This document shows, in pieces, positions 33,376 through 41,427 of a stretch of 63,099 nucleotides of DNA. A program made the position numbers and the translations under genes. The stretch is from the NCBI RefSeq assembly GCF_004216955.1, contig NZ_SGXL01000004.1:1-63099 (forward strand), in the 5' to 3' direction. Every line of letters starts with the position of its first letter. Positions within the stretch are counted from its first letter, which is position 1. Source of the DNA: Fictibacillus sp. BK138. Lineage in GTDB: Bacteria > Bacillota > Bacilli > Bacillales > Fictibacillaceae. A model generated the notes under the pieces. It worked only from the letters and a program-made list of their open reading frames with translations. It searched no databases and had not been told where the DNA came from.

Positions 33376-36300
33376 TTAAGCTGCTGCTTTTGCCTGCTTT
33401 TTCTTCTTGCGTTTAAACAGGTTTCCGATATTCGTCAGCATTTCATAGATTACCGGTACGACAACTAGTGTAAGCAGAGTTGATACAGATAGACCGCCGA
33501 TAACAACAATCGCCAGACTCTTTGAAACAAGACTGCCGCTTGCTCCGCCAAACATTAGCGGGATCATCGCACAGATTGTCGCCACAGCTGTCATCAGAAT
33601 CGGACGAAGACGGGTAGAACCCGCTTCCAGGATTGATTCTCTTACACCTAATCCTTTTTCACGCTGCTGTTGAACGCGGTCGATGAATACAATCGCATTT
33701 GTTACGACAATACCGATCAGCATGAGTGCACCGATCAATGATGAGATATCGACTGGAATTCGTGTAATAACAAGTGCCAGGATTGCTCCTACCGCTGCGA
33801 GCGGCAATGAGAACAGGATCGCGAATGGTGCTCGTGCCTGACCGAATGTAATCACCATGATTAAGTATACGATCAGAATAGCCGCTCCCATCGTCATAAA
33901 GAGATCCATGAACTGTTCGTTCATTTCTTCTCCAACTCCGCCTAATGCTACGGATACGCCTGCTGGTTTCTCGATGTTTTTAAGTATGTTCGCAATATCA
34001 GCGTTAACTTTTTTGATGTTTTTGTCTGTGATGATACCCGTAACCTGCAGATACTCTTTCCCGTCTTTACGGAATACTTGAGCTTTTGCAGGCTGTAGCG
34101 ATAGTTCAGCTACATCCTTCAAAGCAACTGCACCTTTGACAGGGGAAAGGATAACCGTTTTTAATAAATCGTCTCGATCCTTCACGTCACTTAGATCATA
34201 GCTCATCATAACCGGAAGCTTAATGCCTTCCAGTGTCATTTGACCGACTGGGTTGCTCCCTGTTAACCCTCTTACTTGCTGGGCAATTTCAGCTGGAGTT
34301 AACCCAGCTTCCTGTGCTTTAGATTGATCAACATTCAGTACCCACTCATTTTTTAAATCTTCGTTGTTGGATTGAACATTTTCAAGCCCCTTAACATCTT
34401 GCAGTTCTGCTGTCAGCTTTTCAGCCATCGGAGCCAGATCGGATTGTTTTTCGGCTGTTATATTTAAACTGATGGCATCAGAGCTTCCACCCATCATACT
34501 TGCCATTGAAGCAGAAATTGTTGCTGGTGCGTATTCTTTTTCTAGTGATTTAATCTCATCAACAAACTTTTCTGTGTCTGCACCTTTTTCCATTTTAGCT
34601 ACTAATCTTGCCGTGTTGTTTCCTTGAGCCATTCCCCATTGAGCCATCTCACTTGATACTCCAACCTGAGAGTAGCTTGAAACCACACCGTCGTAATTAT
34701 TGATCACTTCTTCAAGCTTGTATGTTCCTTCTTTCACTGCATCAAGAGAGGTATCTTTCGGATATTCGATACTCACATTAACCATGCTTTCATCTGCTGA
34801 CGCCATAGACCCAGCTGGCATGACAACATAAAGAGCGATCGAACCTGCAAACAACAAGATGCAAAGACCGCTAACGATCCATTTATGGTTCAGCGACCAG
34901 TTTAGGATGTTTAAATATCGTCTTGGTGGTTTTGGTGTATGTTCTTTTACATTCTTCAGCATTTTATAGCTCATTAACGGTACTACTGTAAGTGCTACAA
35001 GCAGTGATGCCAATAGAGAATAAACCATCGTTAAGGCAAAAGGCATAAAGAATACACCTAGAGCTCCTTCAACTAAACCAACCGGCAGGAATACTGCAAT
35101 CGTTGTTATCGTAGAAGACGTGATCGCCTTTGCTACTTCTCCTACAGAGTCAACGATTAACTCCTTAGAGCGTTCTCCTGTCTGCAAGCGACGGAAGATA
35201 TTCTCGATTACTACGATACTATCATCTACTAAGCGTCCAACTGCTACAGCCAGACCGCCCAGTGTTAAAACATTGAGTGTTATGCCTGATTGATGCAATA
35301 AGAACAGTGTTAAAAAAATAGATAACGGAATACTGATTACCGCTATTACCGTTGACTTAAAATGGCGCAAGAATAAGAGGATGACAACAGATGCAAACAA
35401 CGCTCCAAGTGCTACTTCTTTTGCCATGCTCATAACAGAATCATAGACAGAATCAGATGTTGCATAGAACACGGAGAGTTTAAATGTGTCCCCATATTGC
35501 TTATTGATTTCCTTCATTTTCTCACGTACATCGTCACCAATCTGTACGGCGTTTGCACTAGCTTCCTTCGTTACCGACAAATACATCGCGTCTTTTCCAT
35601 CAACATGTGTAAACGATTCAAGACGTTGTTCATCTTTTAGTTCAGCTACATCTTTTAATAAAACACCAGGTCCAACCGCAATGTTTTTCCACGCATCCAA
35701 GTCTTTCATTTCGCCTAATACTCGCAGCGTGTTTGTTTTTTCATCAAGCGTGACGTTTCCTGCAGGAAGTGAAACATCCTTCCCCTGCAGAGCAGCCATG
35801 ATTTGCGGAGCTGCTATCTTCTTTTCCAGAAGCTTATCTTGATCCAGCGTTAAGGTAACCTCTCGTGTTGCTTTCCCAAATAAAGCAACATCGGCTATCC
35901 CTTCTACACCCTCTAACTGTGGAATCACTTCTTCTTCGATCAGTTTATAATCTTCTGTAGTAAATGCACCGTCTTTATTAATCGTAAGATCCATAATCGG
36001 AATCATGGACGTGTTTAACTGAACGACGTAAGGTTTGTTGATTCCTTCAGGCAGAGGATAGCTGTTCGTCTTCCTTTCTACCTCTGCTGTTACTTCTTTC
36101 ATGTCTGACTTCATATCAAATGTTAAATCAATCCGGGAGATTCCTTGACCAGAAACAGATGTTACGGATTCCACACCTTTAATGTTCCGAAGCTCCTTCT
36201 CCATCGGCTCCGTAATGGTGTCTGTCATTGTTTCTGAATCCATGCCATCCGCAAGTGTCGTTACAGTAACTATCGGATTATCGATGCTCGGTAAAAATTC

Positions 36301-36405
36301 CATGGGCAAGCGCTGACCTGCATAAACTCCTAACGCAGAGATCAGCAAACACATAATCACGATGGCTGAGCGGTTTTTCAATGAAAACCAAGTCAGTTTC
36401 AACAT
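33376..36405 (-). CDS. swrC: RND-family efflux transporter (SwrC/YerP type)
   Basis: The 1009-residue RND permease has twelve membrane helices and two large extracytoplasmic loops. The proton-relay Asp pair is present in TM4 (GRLVDDSIVVIENIF). In B. subtilis SwrC gives self-resistance to surfactin and is needed for swarming. The ATG at 36405 follows GGAGGAAGGG; a start 15 bases upstream would lie within that site. A TetR regulator of the type that neighbours yerP in B. subtilis is found about 3 kb away. The name is by family resemblance. Confidence 0.88.
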   Translation of the reverse strand: MLKLTWFSLKNRSAIVIMCLLISALGVYAGQRLPMEFLPSIDNPIVTVTTLADGMDSETMTDTITEPMEKELRNIKGVESVTSVSGQGISRIDLTFDMKSDMKEVTAEVERKTNSYPLPEGINKPYVVQLNTSMIPIMDLTINKDGAFTTEDYKLIEEEVIPQLEGVEGIADVALFGKATREVTLTLDQDKLLEKKIAAPQIMAALQGKDVSLPAGNVTLDEKTNTLRVLGEMKDLDAWKNIAVGPGVLLKDVAELKDEQRLESFTHVDGKDAMYLSVTKEASANAVQIGDDVREKMKEINKQYGDTFKLSVFYATSDSVYDSVMSMAKEVALGALFASVVILLFLRHFKSTVIAVISIPLSIFLTLFLLHQSGITLNVLTLGGLAVAVGRLVDDSIVVIENIFRRLQTGERSKELIVDSVGEVAKAITSSTITTIAVFLPVGLVEGALGVFFMPFALTMVYSLLASLLVALTVVPLMSYKMLKNVKEHTPKPPRRYLNILNWSLNHKWIVSGLCILLFAGSIALYVVMPAGSMASADESMVNVSIEYPKDTSLDAVKEGTYKLEEVINNYDGVVSSYSQVGVSSEMAQWGMAQGNNTARLVAKMEKGADTEKFVDEIKSLEKEYAPATISASMASMMGGSSDAISLNITAEKQSDLAPMAEKLTAELQDVKGLENVQSNNEDLKNEWVLNVDQSKAQEAGLTPAEIAQQVRGLTGSNPVGQMTLEGIKLPVMMSYDLSDVKDRDDLLKTVILSPVKGAVALKDVAELSLQPAKAQVFRKDGKEYLQVTGIITDKNIKKVNADIANILKNIEKPAGVSVALGGVGEEMNEQFMDLFMTMGAAILIVYLIMVITFGQARAPFAILFSLPLAAVGAILALVITRIPVDISSLIGALMLIGIVVTNAIVFIDRVQQQREKGLGVRESILEAGSTRLRPILMTAVATICAMIPLMFGGASGSLVSKSLAIVVIGGLSVSTLLTLVVVPVIYEMLTNIGNLFKRKKKKQAKAAA

Positions 36406-36460
36406 ATTCCCTTCCTCCATCCCCTATTGCCTCCACTAGTACAAAAGGCTCAAAAATATC

Positions 36461-36502
36461 ACAATACTTGGATATTGTAGTACGTATAATCAGGAAAAAC
36501 AA
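36461..36502 (-). promoter_or_regulatory. Promoter with overlapping inverted repeat upstream of the swrC-like gene
   Basis: TTGTTT (-35, 36497-36502), 17 bases and TACAAT (-10, 36474-36479) point toward the pump gene. ACAATA-N6-TATTGT (36461-36478) overlaps the -10 box, a typical place for a repressor site. The regulator is unknown. Confidence 0.5.
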
Positions 36503-36554
36503 GTAACATTTATAAAATTTTGCCAAATTTACATAAATAGAATTTTTTCAGCAA

Positions 36555-36590
36555 AAAGCTGCTCTCTTTTACAAGAGAACAGCCTTTTAA
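36555..36590 (-). terminator. Terminator after the NlpC/P60-like gene
   Basis: AAAGGCTG-TT-CTCTT pairs with AAGAG-AG-CAGCTTT across TGTAA, followed by TT on the minus strand. Confidence 0.7.
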
Positions 36591-36600
36591 ATCTATGAAA

Positions 36601-37059
36601 TTACGGTAAATATCGACGAGCTCCTGCATAACTGTCTTTCCAGTACTTCGTGTTTAAGGATTGGATGCGCACCCCTTTGGAAGTTGCCGCAATAAATTCC
36701 TTGTTTCCAAGGTAGATCCCTACAAATGAGATACTTTTACCGTTCGTTTTAAAGAATACGAGGTCACCCAATTTTTCTTTTCCTTTCACAACAGCCGTTC
36801 CGCCTTTATACTGAGCGGCTGAAGTTCTTGGAATGTCTTTATTTACTACAGTTGTTTTAAAAATATATTTCGTAAAACCTGATGCATCAAACCCTTTTGG
36901 TGTTGTGCCTCCCCACTTAAATGGAGTTCCCTTGTAGAGTTTAGCGGTTTCAGTTACTTCCTGATCATAGGATGGAGAAGCTTTTGCTGCGGTTACACCA
37001 CCTAGAATTAATAGTGCAGCGAGCCCTAATGAAACAAATGCCAGCAGTATACGTTTCAT
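36601..37059 (-). CDS. Secreted NlpC/P60-fold protein lacking all catalytic residues (pseudoenzyme)
   Basis: The 152-residue protein has a signal peptide (about 1-28, cleavage near AKA-SP) and one NlpC/P60 domain. The usual GxDCSG is GFDASG (catalytic Cys to Ala), the usual SHVGIYLG is SFVGIYLG (His to Phe), and the usual FIHA is FIAA (third residue to Ala). The fold-defining parts KGTPFKWGGTTPKGFD and GDLVFFKTNG are intact and the frame is open, so this looks like a retained non-enzymatic protein, perhaps a wall-binding or inhibitor protein. The ATG at 37059 fits the AGAGAGG site better than 37068. Confidence 0.85.
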   Translation of the reverse strand: MKRILLAFVSLGLAALLILGGVTAAKASPSYDQEVTETAKLYKGTPFKWGGTTPKGFDASGFTKYIFKTTVVNKDIPRTSAAQYKGGTAVVKGKEKLGDLVFFKTNGKSISFVGIYLGNKEFIAATSKGVRIQSLNTKYWKDSYAGARRYLP

Positions 37060-37137
37060 ATAAAACATCCTCTCTTAAATTAGCTCTTACAATCTATTAG
37101 TCGATGGGCCGTACCGCAAAGTTACTTTTTCCCCATA

Positions 37138-37166
37138 AGAAAAAGACTGCAAATTGCAGCCTTTTT
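37138..37166 (-). terminator. Terminator after rsiX
   Basis: AAAAAGGCTGCA-ATT-TGCAGTCTTTTT, a strong stem with U-rich tail on the minus strand. Confidence 0.85.
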
Positions 37167-37173
37167 CGACATT

Positions 37174-38352
37174 CTATTGATAGTGATATACATTTTGTCC
37201 TGTAATGCCTTCGATGGGTTCATTTAGCTGGTATGGTCCGATAGAGTCCAATCCCGTATTATTAATCTTGACGCTGTCGTAGCCATAGCTCTCAGCCGTA
37301 AGGAGGATAGCATCAATCATCATCTGATGTTCCAGATTATCCGCTAAAAGTTTAAAAGAGTCAGGGAACGTAATCTCAACTGATTTCTCTCCTGTTTCCT
37401 TAACTTCTAGTTCCAAATCTTTTGGGAGCAATGGTTTCAAACCACGTTCTTGCTCTTCATCCATAACGTCAAGAGCATCATCTAGATCAGCTGGCATATC
37501 TGTCGCTTCCCTACCTGTAGAAAATAGGCTGACAATGAAGGCATCTGTAGTTGGAGCATCATATCTGAAGTGAGGAGCACCCGGCACTTCAATATCCCAA
37601 TCTTTTATTAAACCATAATTTGAAAAATCATAACCCGCTTTACCATCTGTTCTAAATTCCACTTTATATTTCTGGCTTTCATTCGAGAAGGTTAAAGCAA
37701 TCAGGTTTTTAAGCAAAGGCTCTTCTGCCTCATATATAGATCCTGCCGGCCAGTCAATGATTACCGTTTCTTCTTCTTCTGTAATTTTGGCTCGCTGTAG
37801 CGGGCTTTCCACAAGTCCAGCTGACTCCGGTTTGAATTTCTGAAGCTGTTCATTTACTTTATCCAAGTAATGATTCGGCTGAGTAATAAAGCTAACAGGA
37901 ATCGCAAGCTGTGCCTGATCATCCAAGTACCCTACCGTTACCCAATCTTGATCAACCCCGACGCCATCCAGGCTGCTTTCTTGGATCGGTTCATGATAAG
38001 CAACTGGCATAGTTTTTTTATCAGCTTTTAATTTTACATCTCCGTCTGTGGCAGTCGAAGCTGCGTCCATCCCTTTGGATCCTTTGTCAGCTTCAAACGC
38101 TATTTTGCTTTGCTCCATCTTTCCGCCGTTTTTCACGAGATCAGGAACAAAAACACCAAAAATAACAAGTGCACAAGCTGTCGCAAGGGCTGGAAGACTC
38201 CACGACGGAAGCCGTTTCCCTTTATTGTCTTTATAATGAACCTTCGCCTGTACCTTTAAATAGAGCTCTTGTTTGGATCGGCGGTCTTTTATATGGGGCA
38301 GACTTTTAAGATGCTGTTCAATTTTTTCATCGTTCCACTTAATTGGTTCCAT
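37174..38352 (-). CDS. rsiX: Anti-sigma-X factor (RsiX-like)
   Basis: This 392-residue membrane protein has a short cytoplasmic N-terminal part (about 1-48), one membrane segment (LPALATACALVIFGVFVPDL, about 52-71) and a large extracytoplasmic region with GerMN-like blocks (WVTVGYLDDQAQLAIPVSFI, VIIDWPAG, IALTFS). The start overlaps sigX by 14 bases. This matches the B. subtilis sigX-rsiX arrangement, where RsiX sequesters SigX. Confidence 0.85.
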   Translation of the reverse strand: MEPIKWNDEKIEQHLKSLPHIKDRRSKQELYLKVQAKVHYKDNKGKRLPSWSLPALATACALVIFGVFVPDLVKNGGKMEQSKIAFEADKGSKGMDAASTATDGDVKLKADKKTMPVAYHEPIQESSLDGVGVDQDWVTVGYLDDQAQLAIPVSFITQPNHYLDKVNEQLQKFKPESAGLVESPLQRAKITEEEETVIIDWPAGSIYEAEEPLLKNLIALTFSNESQKYKVEFRTDGKAGYDFSNYGLIKDWDIEVPGAPHFRYDAPTTDAFIVSLFSTGREATDMPADLDDALDVMDEEQERGLKPLLPKDLELEVKETGEKSVEITFPDSFKLLADNLEHQMMIDAILLTAESYGYDSVKINNTGLDSIGPYQLNEPIEGITGQNVYHYQ

Positions 38353-38884
38353 CTTTCAATTCCTCCTCCAGGCCCGGTTGCTGATCCAGCCATTTGCGCA
38401 ATTCTTTTATAGCCCGGTGCTGGGTGGTTTTCACTTTGCTTTCTGTCCAACTTAAAATTTGCGCAGTTTCCGAGATAGATAGTGACTGAATGTACCGAAG
38501 CACGAGTACCTGCTGCTGATCTAAAGAACAACGTTTAAGCATTTTATATAAATCTTTAAAAGACTCTTTTTTTGCTATTAACTCTTCTGGAAGGGGGTCC
38601 TGATCTCTTAGCACACTTTCACTCTCTTTAATGTCAAAGATCAAAAATCGTTTGTTGCGTCTTGATTGTTTTCTTAACCAGTCAATGGCCACATGCCTGG
38701 CGATCGAATACAACCATGTTTTTTCTGAACTTTTGCCTTCAAAACTTTCATACGCGTTTAATACCCGGATATAAACTTCTTGAACGAGATCCTCCGCCGA
38801 TTCACGGTTTCGGACCATGTAAAAAAGAAATTGAAATAAAGCGTGGTGATATTCATCGTATAACCGGTCGAACGTTTCCTTCAC
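38339..38884 (-). CDS. sigX: ECF sigma factor SigX
   Basis: This 181-residue ECF sigma factor has region 2 (LFQFLFYMVRNRESAEDLVQ, EVYIRVLNAYESFEG, SSEKTWLYSIARHVAIDWLR) and region 4 (SISETAQILSWTESKVKTTQ), very close to B. subtilis SigX. SigX controls envelope modification genes that affect surface charge. A TGTAAC-N16-CGAC promoter precedes it, the hallmark of autoregulation. Confidence 0.93.
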   Translation of the reverse strand: MKETFDRLYDEYHHALFQFLFYMVRNRESAEDLVQEVYIRVLNAYESFEGKSSEKTWLYSIARHVAIDWLRKQSRRNKRFLIFDIKESESVLRDQDPLPEELIAKKESFKDLYKMLKRCSLDQQQVLVLRYIQSLSISETAQILSWTESKVKTTQHRAIKELRKWLDQQPGLEEELKDGTN

Positions 38885-38916
38885 CTCGAATGGCCCCCTG
38901 TCTATCTATTTATGTA

Positions 38917-38942
38917 GTCGTATTTACTCATAAAAAGTTACA
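38917..38942 (-). promoter_or_regulatory. ECF (SigX-type) autoregulatory promoter of sigX
   Basis: TGTAAC (-35, 38937-38942), 16-base spacer and CGAC (-10, 38917-38920) match the SigX promoter consensus, 33 bases before the sigX start codon. Confidence 0.8.
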
Positions 38943-39096
38943 TTACAAACATGTTACTCTATTAGTCTACTCTTATTTTAAGCATCACGAAAGGACCAAT
39001 TTGTCGATAATTACCAACAAAACCATTACTCCTTAGACAAATAAAGTCGTTAAATAGAAAATGGTGTTTTCGAAAATATGTTTGCTTGTGTAAGAG

Positions 39097-39195
39097 GTTA
39101 ATTTCCGCGACAGAACTCGCTTTCCGCAGGTGTGTGGTGAGCCCCCTCGTCGCTTAGCGACATTGAGTGGTCTCACCTGTCTAGCTGCAATTAAC
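39097..39195. repeat. Dispersed structured intergenic repeat, copy C (internally deleted)
   Basis: A 99-bp copy bounded by GTTAATT (39097-39103) and AATTAAC (39189-39195). Relative to copy B it lacks about 30 bp on the right side (the CGTCCTGCAGGAGTCTCGCA part) but keeps the outer inverted ends and the central GTCGC-TTA-GCGAC hairpin. No gene is seen elsewhere between sigX and the TetR gene. Confidence 0.8.
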
Positions 39196-39256
39196 TATTC
39201 AATGAAGAATTTTGACCAAACCACTAAGGTGAAATTTTTATTGGAAAAGAGCAAAG

Positions 39257-39285
39257 AAAAAGACGCCGGGTTTGGCGTCTTTATT
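39257..39285 (-). terminator. Terminator after the TetR-family gene
   Basis: AAAGACGCCA and TGGCGTCTTT-like arms (AAAGACGCC/GGCGTCTTT) around AAACC, with TTTTTC on the minus strand. It overlaps the stop codon region. Confidence 0.8.
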
Positions 39286-39889
39286 GCTGCACATAGTTTA
39301 AGAACATTTCTTCGATTGTATCCCAAGCAATTCGGTATTGCTCTTCTTCTCCTAAAAAAGAATAATGCAATACATTGCCGTCACGAATCGCCCAGAAGAT
39401 CCTTGAAATATTCTGTGGATCGATTTCTTTCTTGATTTCTCCGGAATTCTGGCCCTCTACTATAATATTTACGATATAGTCGATAAATCGGTTGTATCTC
39501 TCTGCAAGAATTTTTCTTAAATCTTCCTGTCTCGAGCCATAAAGCCAAAACTCAATATAAACACGCATGGTCTGCTGATCATCTTCTTTTAATTCTTGCT
39601 TTTTAAATCGCTTAAAGAGATTTGCAAGTTTTTCTTTCGCACTGGTAAGCTGTGCATTCACTTCATCCATCTCTTCAAAAAACGTGTTAGTACGTTTTTT
39701 AAGAAGCTGTAAATAGATCTCTTCTTTGCTTTCAAAATAATTATAGATAGCACCTTTGCTGATGTTTGAGTCTTTCACGATATCATCAATAATTGTCGCT
39801 TGATATCCTTTTTCACCAAAACATTTTAAAGCGCTCTCGAGTATGTGGTTTCGTTTCTCTTCTTTATACTGAGCTGAAACTTTAGGCAT
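39281..39889 (-). CDS. TetR-family transcriptional regulator (YerO-like)
   Basis: The 202-residue regulator has an N-terminal TetR helix-turn-helix (NHILESALKCFGEKGYQATI, IVKDSNISKGAIYNYFESKE) and an all-helical ligand domain. It resembles B. subtilis YerO, the neighbour of the SwrC pump gene yerP. It follows the GNAT gene by 51 bases, and a near-perfect palindrome of TetR-operator type precedes that pair. The ligand is unknown. Confidence 0.88.
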   Translation of the reverse strand: MPKVSAQYKEEKRNHILESALKCFGEKGYQATIIDDIVKDSNISKGAIYNYFESKEEIYLQLLKKRTNTFFEEMDEVNAQLTSAKEKLANLFKRFKKQELKEDDQQTMRVYIEFWLYGSRQEDLRKILAERYNRFIDYIVNIIVEGQNSGEIKKEIDPQNISRIFWAIRDGNVLHYSFLGEEEQYRIAWDTIEEMFLNYVQQ

Positions 39890-39940
39890 GATGCTTCCTC
39901 CATTTATGACACGTCTTCCATTTCAAGTATAACAGAGTTT

Positions 39941-40867
39941 TCAGTCTATTTCGGAAAAAGTTTTTGCTGCCTGAGCTTCCATCTCTTTTTTTATCGGGCG
40001 CTCCATATGAACTTGATCCACGAACTTAGTAAAACCCGCCTCATTCAATAAGCGGTTTATTGCGTCATCCTTTTTAGGCACATTCATCGTTAATCTTCTT
40101 ACAGCCCCTTCTTCCGGAGCAAAAGCAACGTTCATTAAATGCGCAGTTGCTTCTTCCTCTAGGTTATATTCAGGGTCTATGGCACACTGGTATAGAACCA
40201 TTCCCGCTAGCTCTCCAGTTTCTTTAAATGCCTTTTTATATACTGCATATCCCACGGGCTTTTCACCATCCATCGCCATTGCACATGAAAAATCTTTTAA
40301 ACTTTGAAATTGAGTTTGCCATGCGGTGAGAGGTTCAAAAAATGATAATGCTTTGATCTCCTGCATAGTTGCATTTTTCACAGCGACATTTGAACCTAGC
40401 TCATTAAATACCGATATCTCTCCTTCATGCTGCATAAAAGCAAGTTCTTCAAACGTTTGATAGCCCATCTTTTTATATAACTTTATTGCTGTTTCATTCT
40501 CTTTAATTGCTTCTAGACGTGCAATATCGATATTCTGTTCTTCGTAGATCTCCAGACACACGGAGATTAATTTCTTCCCGATTCCCATTCCTCTAAAAGC
40601 AGGTGCGATCGCTGTGCCGCCGTTCCACACATATTGTTTGCCGTTAATCGTTCTAAAACTATTCAGTACAAATCCCGCAAGCTTCCCCTCATACACAGCT
40701 ACAACTGAATTTTCTAACGAGATTCCCTCACCTGTTACTTTTTGCAAGAAACGGTCAAGATTCATTGTCATATCAGAGAAGTAGTGTTTCCAAGATTCGT
40801 TCCATAAAGATAAAGCTTCGTTAAAAGATAACTCACTAAAACGTTTAATGACTAGCACATGATTCAC
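39941..40867 (-). CDS. GNAT-family N-acetyltransferase with tandem domains
   Basis: The 308-residue protein has a complete N-terminal GNAT domain (VVAVYEGKLAGFVLNSFRTI, GGTAIAPAFRGMGIGKKLIS with the acetyl-CoA loop RGMGIGKK, IKLYKKMGYQTFEELAFM) and a C-terminal degenerate second half (about 160-290). Substrate unknown. It is probably co-transcribed with the TetR gene downstream. Confidence 0.88.
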   Translation of the reverse strand: MNHVLVIKRFSELSFNEALSLWNESWKHYFSDMTMNLDRFLQKVTGEGISLENSVVAVYEGKLAGFVLNSFRTINGKQYVWNGGTAIAPAFRGMGIGKKLISVCLEIYEEQNIDIARLEAIKENETAIKLYKKMGYQTFEELAFMQHEGEISVFNELGSNVAVKNATMQEIKALSFFEPLTAWQTQFQSLKDFSCAMAMDGEKPVGYAVYKKAFKETGELAGMVLYQCAIDPEYNLEEEATAHLMNVAFAPEEGAVRRLTMNVPKKDDAINRLLNEAGFTKFVDQVHMERPIKKEMEAQAAKTFSEID

Positions 40868-40883
40868 TCCCTGAATTTTGTTT

Positions 40884-40903
40884 TAAAACGACTGGTCGTT
40901 TTA
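40884..40903. promoter_or_regulatory. Palindromic operator candidate upstream of the GNAT-TetR pair
   Basis: TAAAACGAC-TG-GTCGTTTTA has 9-bp perfect arms and a 2-bp centre, 17 bases before the GNAT start codon. The GACTGGTC core is typical of TetR-family operators, and a TetR gene lies in the same operon, so autorepression is likely. Confidence 0.65.
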
Positions 40904-40995
40904 TTTAATTTTATTTTATTAAATCAAACGCTGGATGACTATTAAAATCGTTCGACAAAAACTTAAGTAATGAAAAACTGCTTGATATAGACATA

Positions 40996-41020
40996 AAAAA
41001 ACCTAAGCAGTAAGCTTAGG
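40996..41020 (-). terminator. Terminator after the small hypothetical gene at 41021
   Basis: ACCTAAGC and GCTTAGGT arms around TTACT (minus strand), followed by TTTTTTT. Confidence 0.85.
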
Positions 41021-41317
41021 TCATTTTCCTTCTAGTAAGATTTTAAAGTGCTCATAATATTCTTCGAGTTTCCGATCCTCTTGCTGAATAAATTCTTCTC
41101 TTTGTTTATCAGAATCTAGTTTCAATGCCTTTTCTCCGAATTCACAAAGATCATCCAGTACACCAGATGTTTTTTCTCCAACTTCTACATCTTCCTTTAA
41201 TAGCTGGCATATTTCAGTTAAACGGTTTAATTCATTTTCACTTGCGCTCTTTTTTTGAATGATTTGTCCGAGCATAGAAGAGATAAGCTCAGCGCGTTCT
41301 TTTGTCTGCGGTTTCAT
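41021..41317 (-). CDS. Small helical cytoplasmic protein of unknown function
   Basis: The 98-residue acidic, all-helical protein (MKPQTKERAELISSMLGQII to YYEHFKILLEGK) has coiled-coil character and no membrane segment. The ATG at 41317 follows AGAGGAGTG; an upstream in-frame ATG at 41350 would add 11 basic residues. It is divergent from the PBP gene, with its own terminator. I do not recognise the family. Confidence 0.6.
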   Translation of the reverse strand: MKPQTKERAELISSMLGQIIQKKSASENELNRLTEICQLLKEDVEVGEKTSGVLDDLCEFGEKALKLDSDKQREEFIQQEDRKLEEYYEHFKILLEGK

Positions 41318-41427
41318 GGAATCACTCCTCTTTCTCTTATTTTTCCCCATCTTTCATTACATAAACTGTTTTATTTAGGAAGAGAATGGGTAAATCATGG
41401 ATAGTATCCAAAGAAAGGAAGAGTGCT

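Noticed and set aside
18535-40960. Several TGTCGAA (Spo0A-box-like) heptamers, for example near 18535, 19985, 31741 and 40952
   Set aside because: About eight copies of any heptamer are expected by chance on two strands of 63 kb. Some lie inside terminator stems. The shared 13-mer around two of them is also not improbable.
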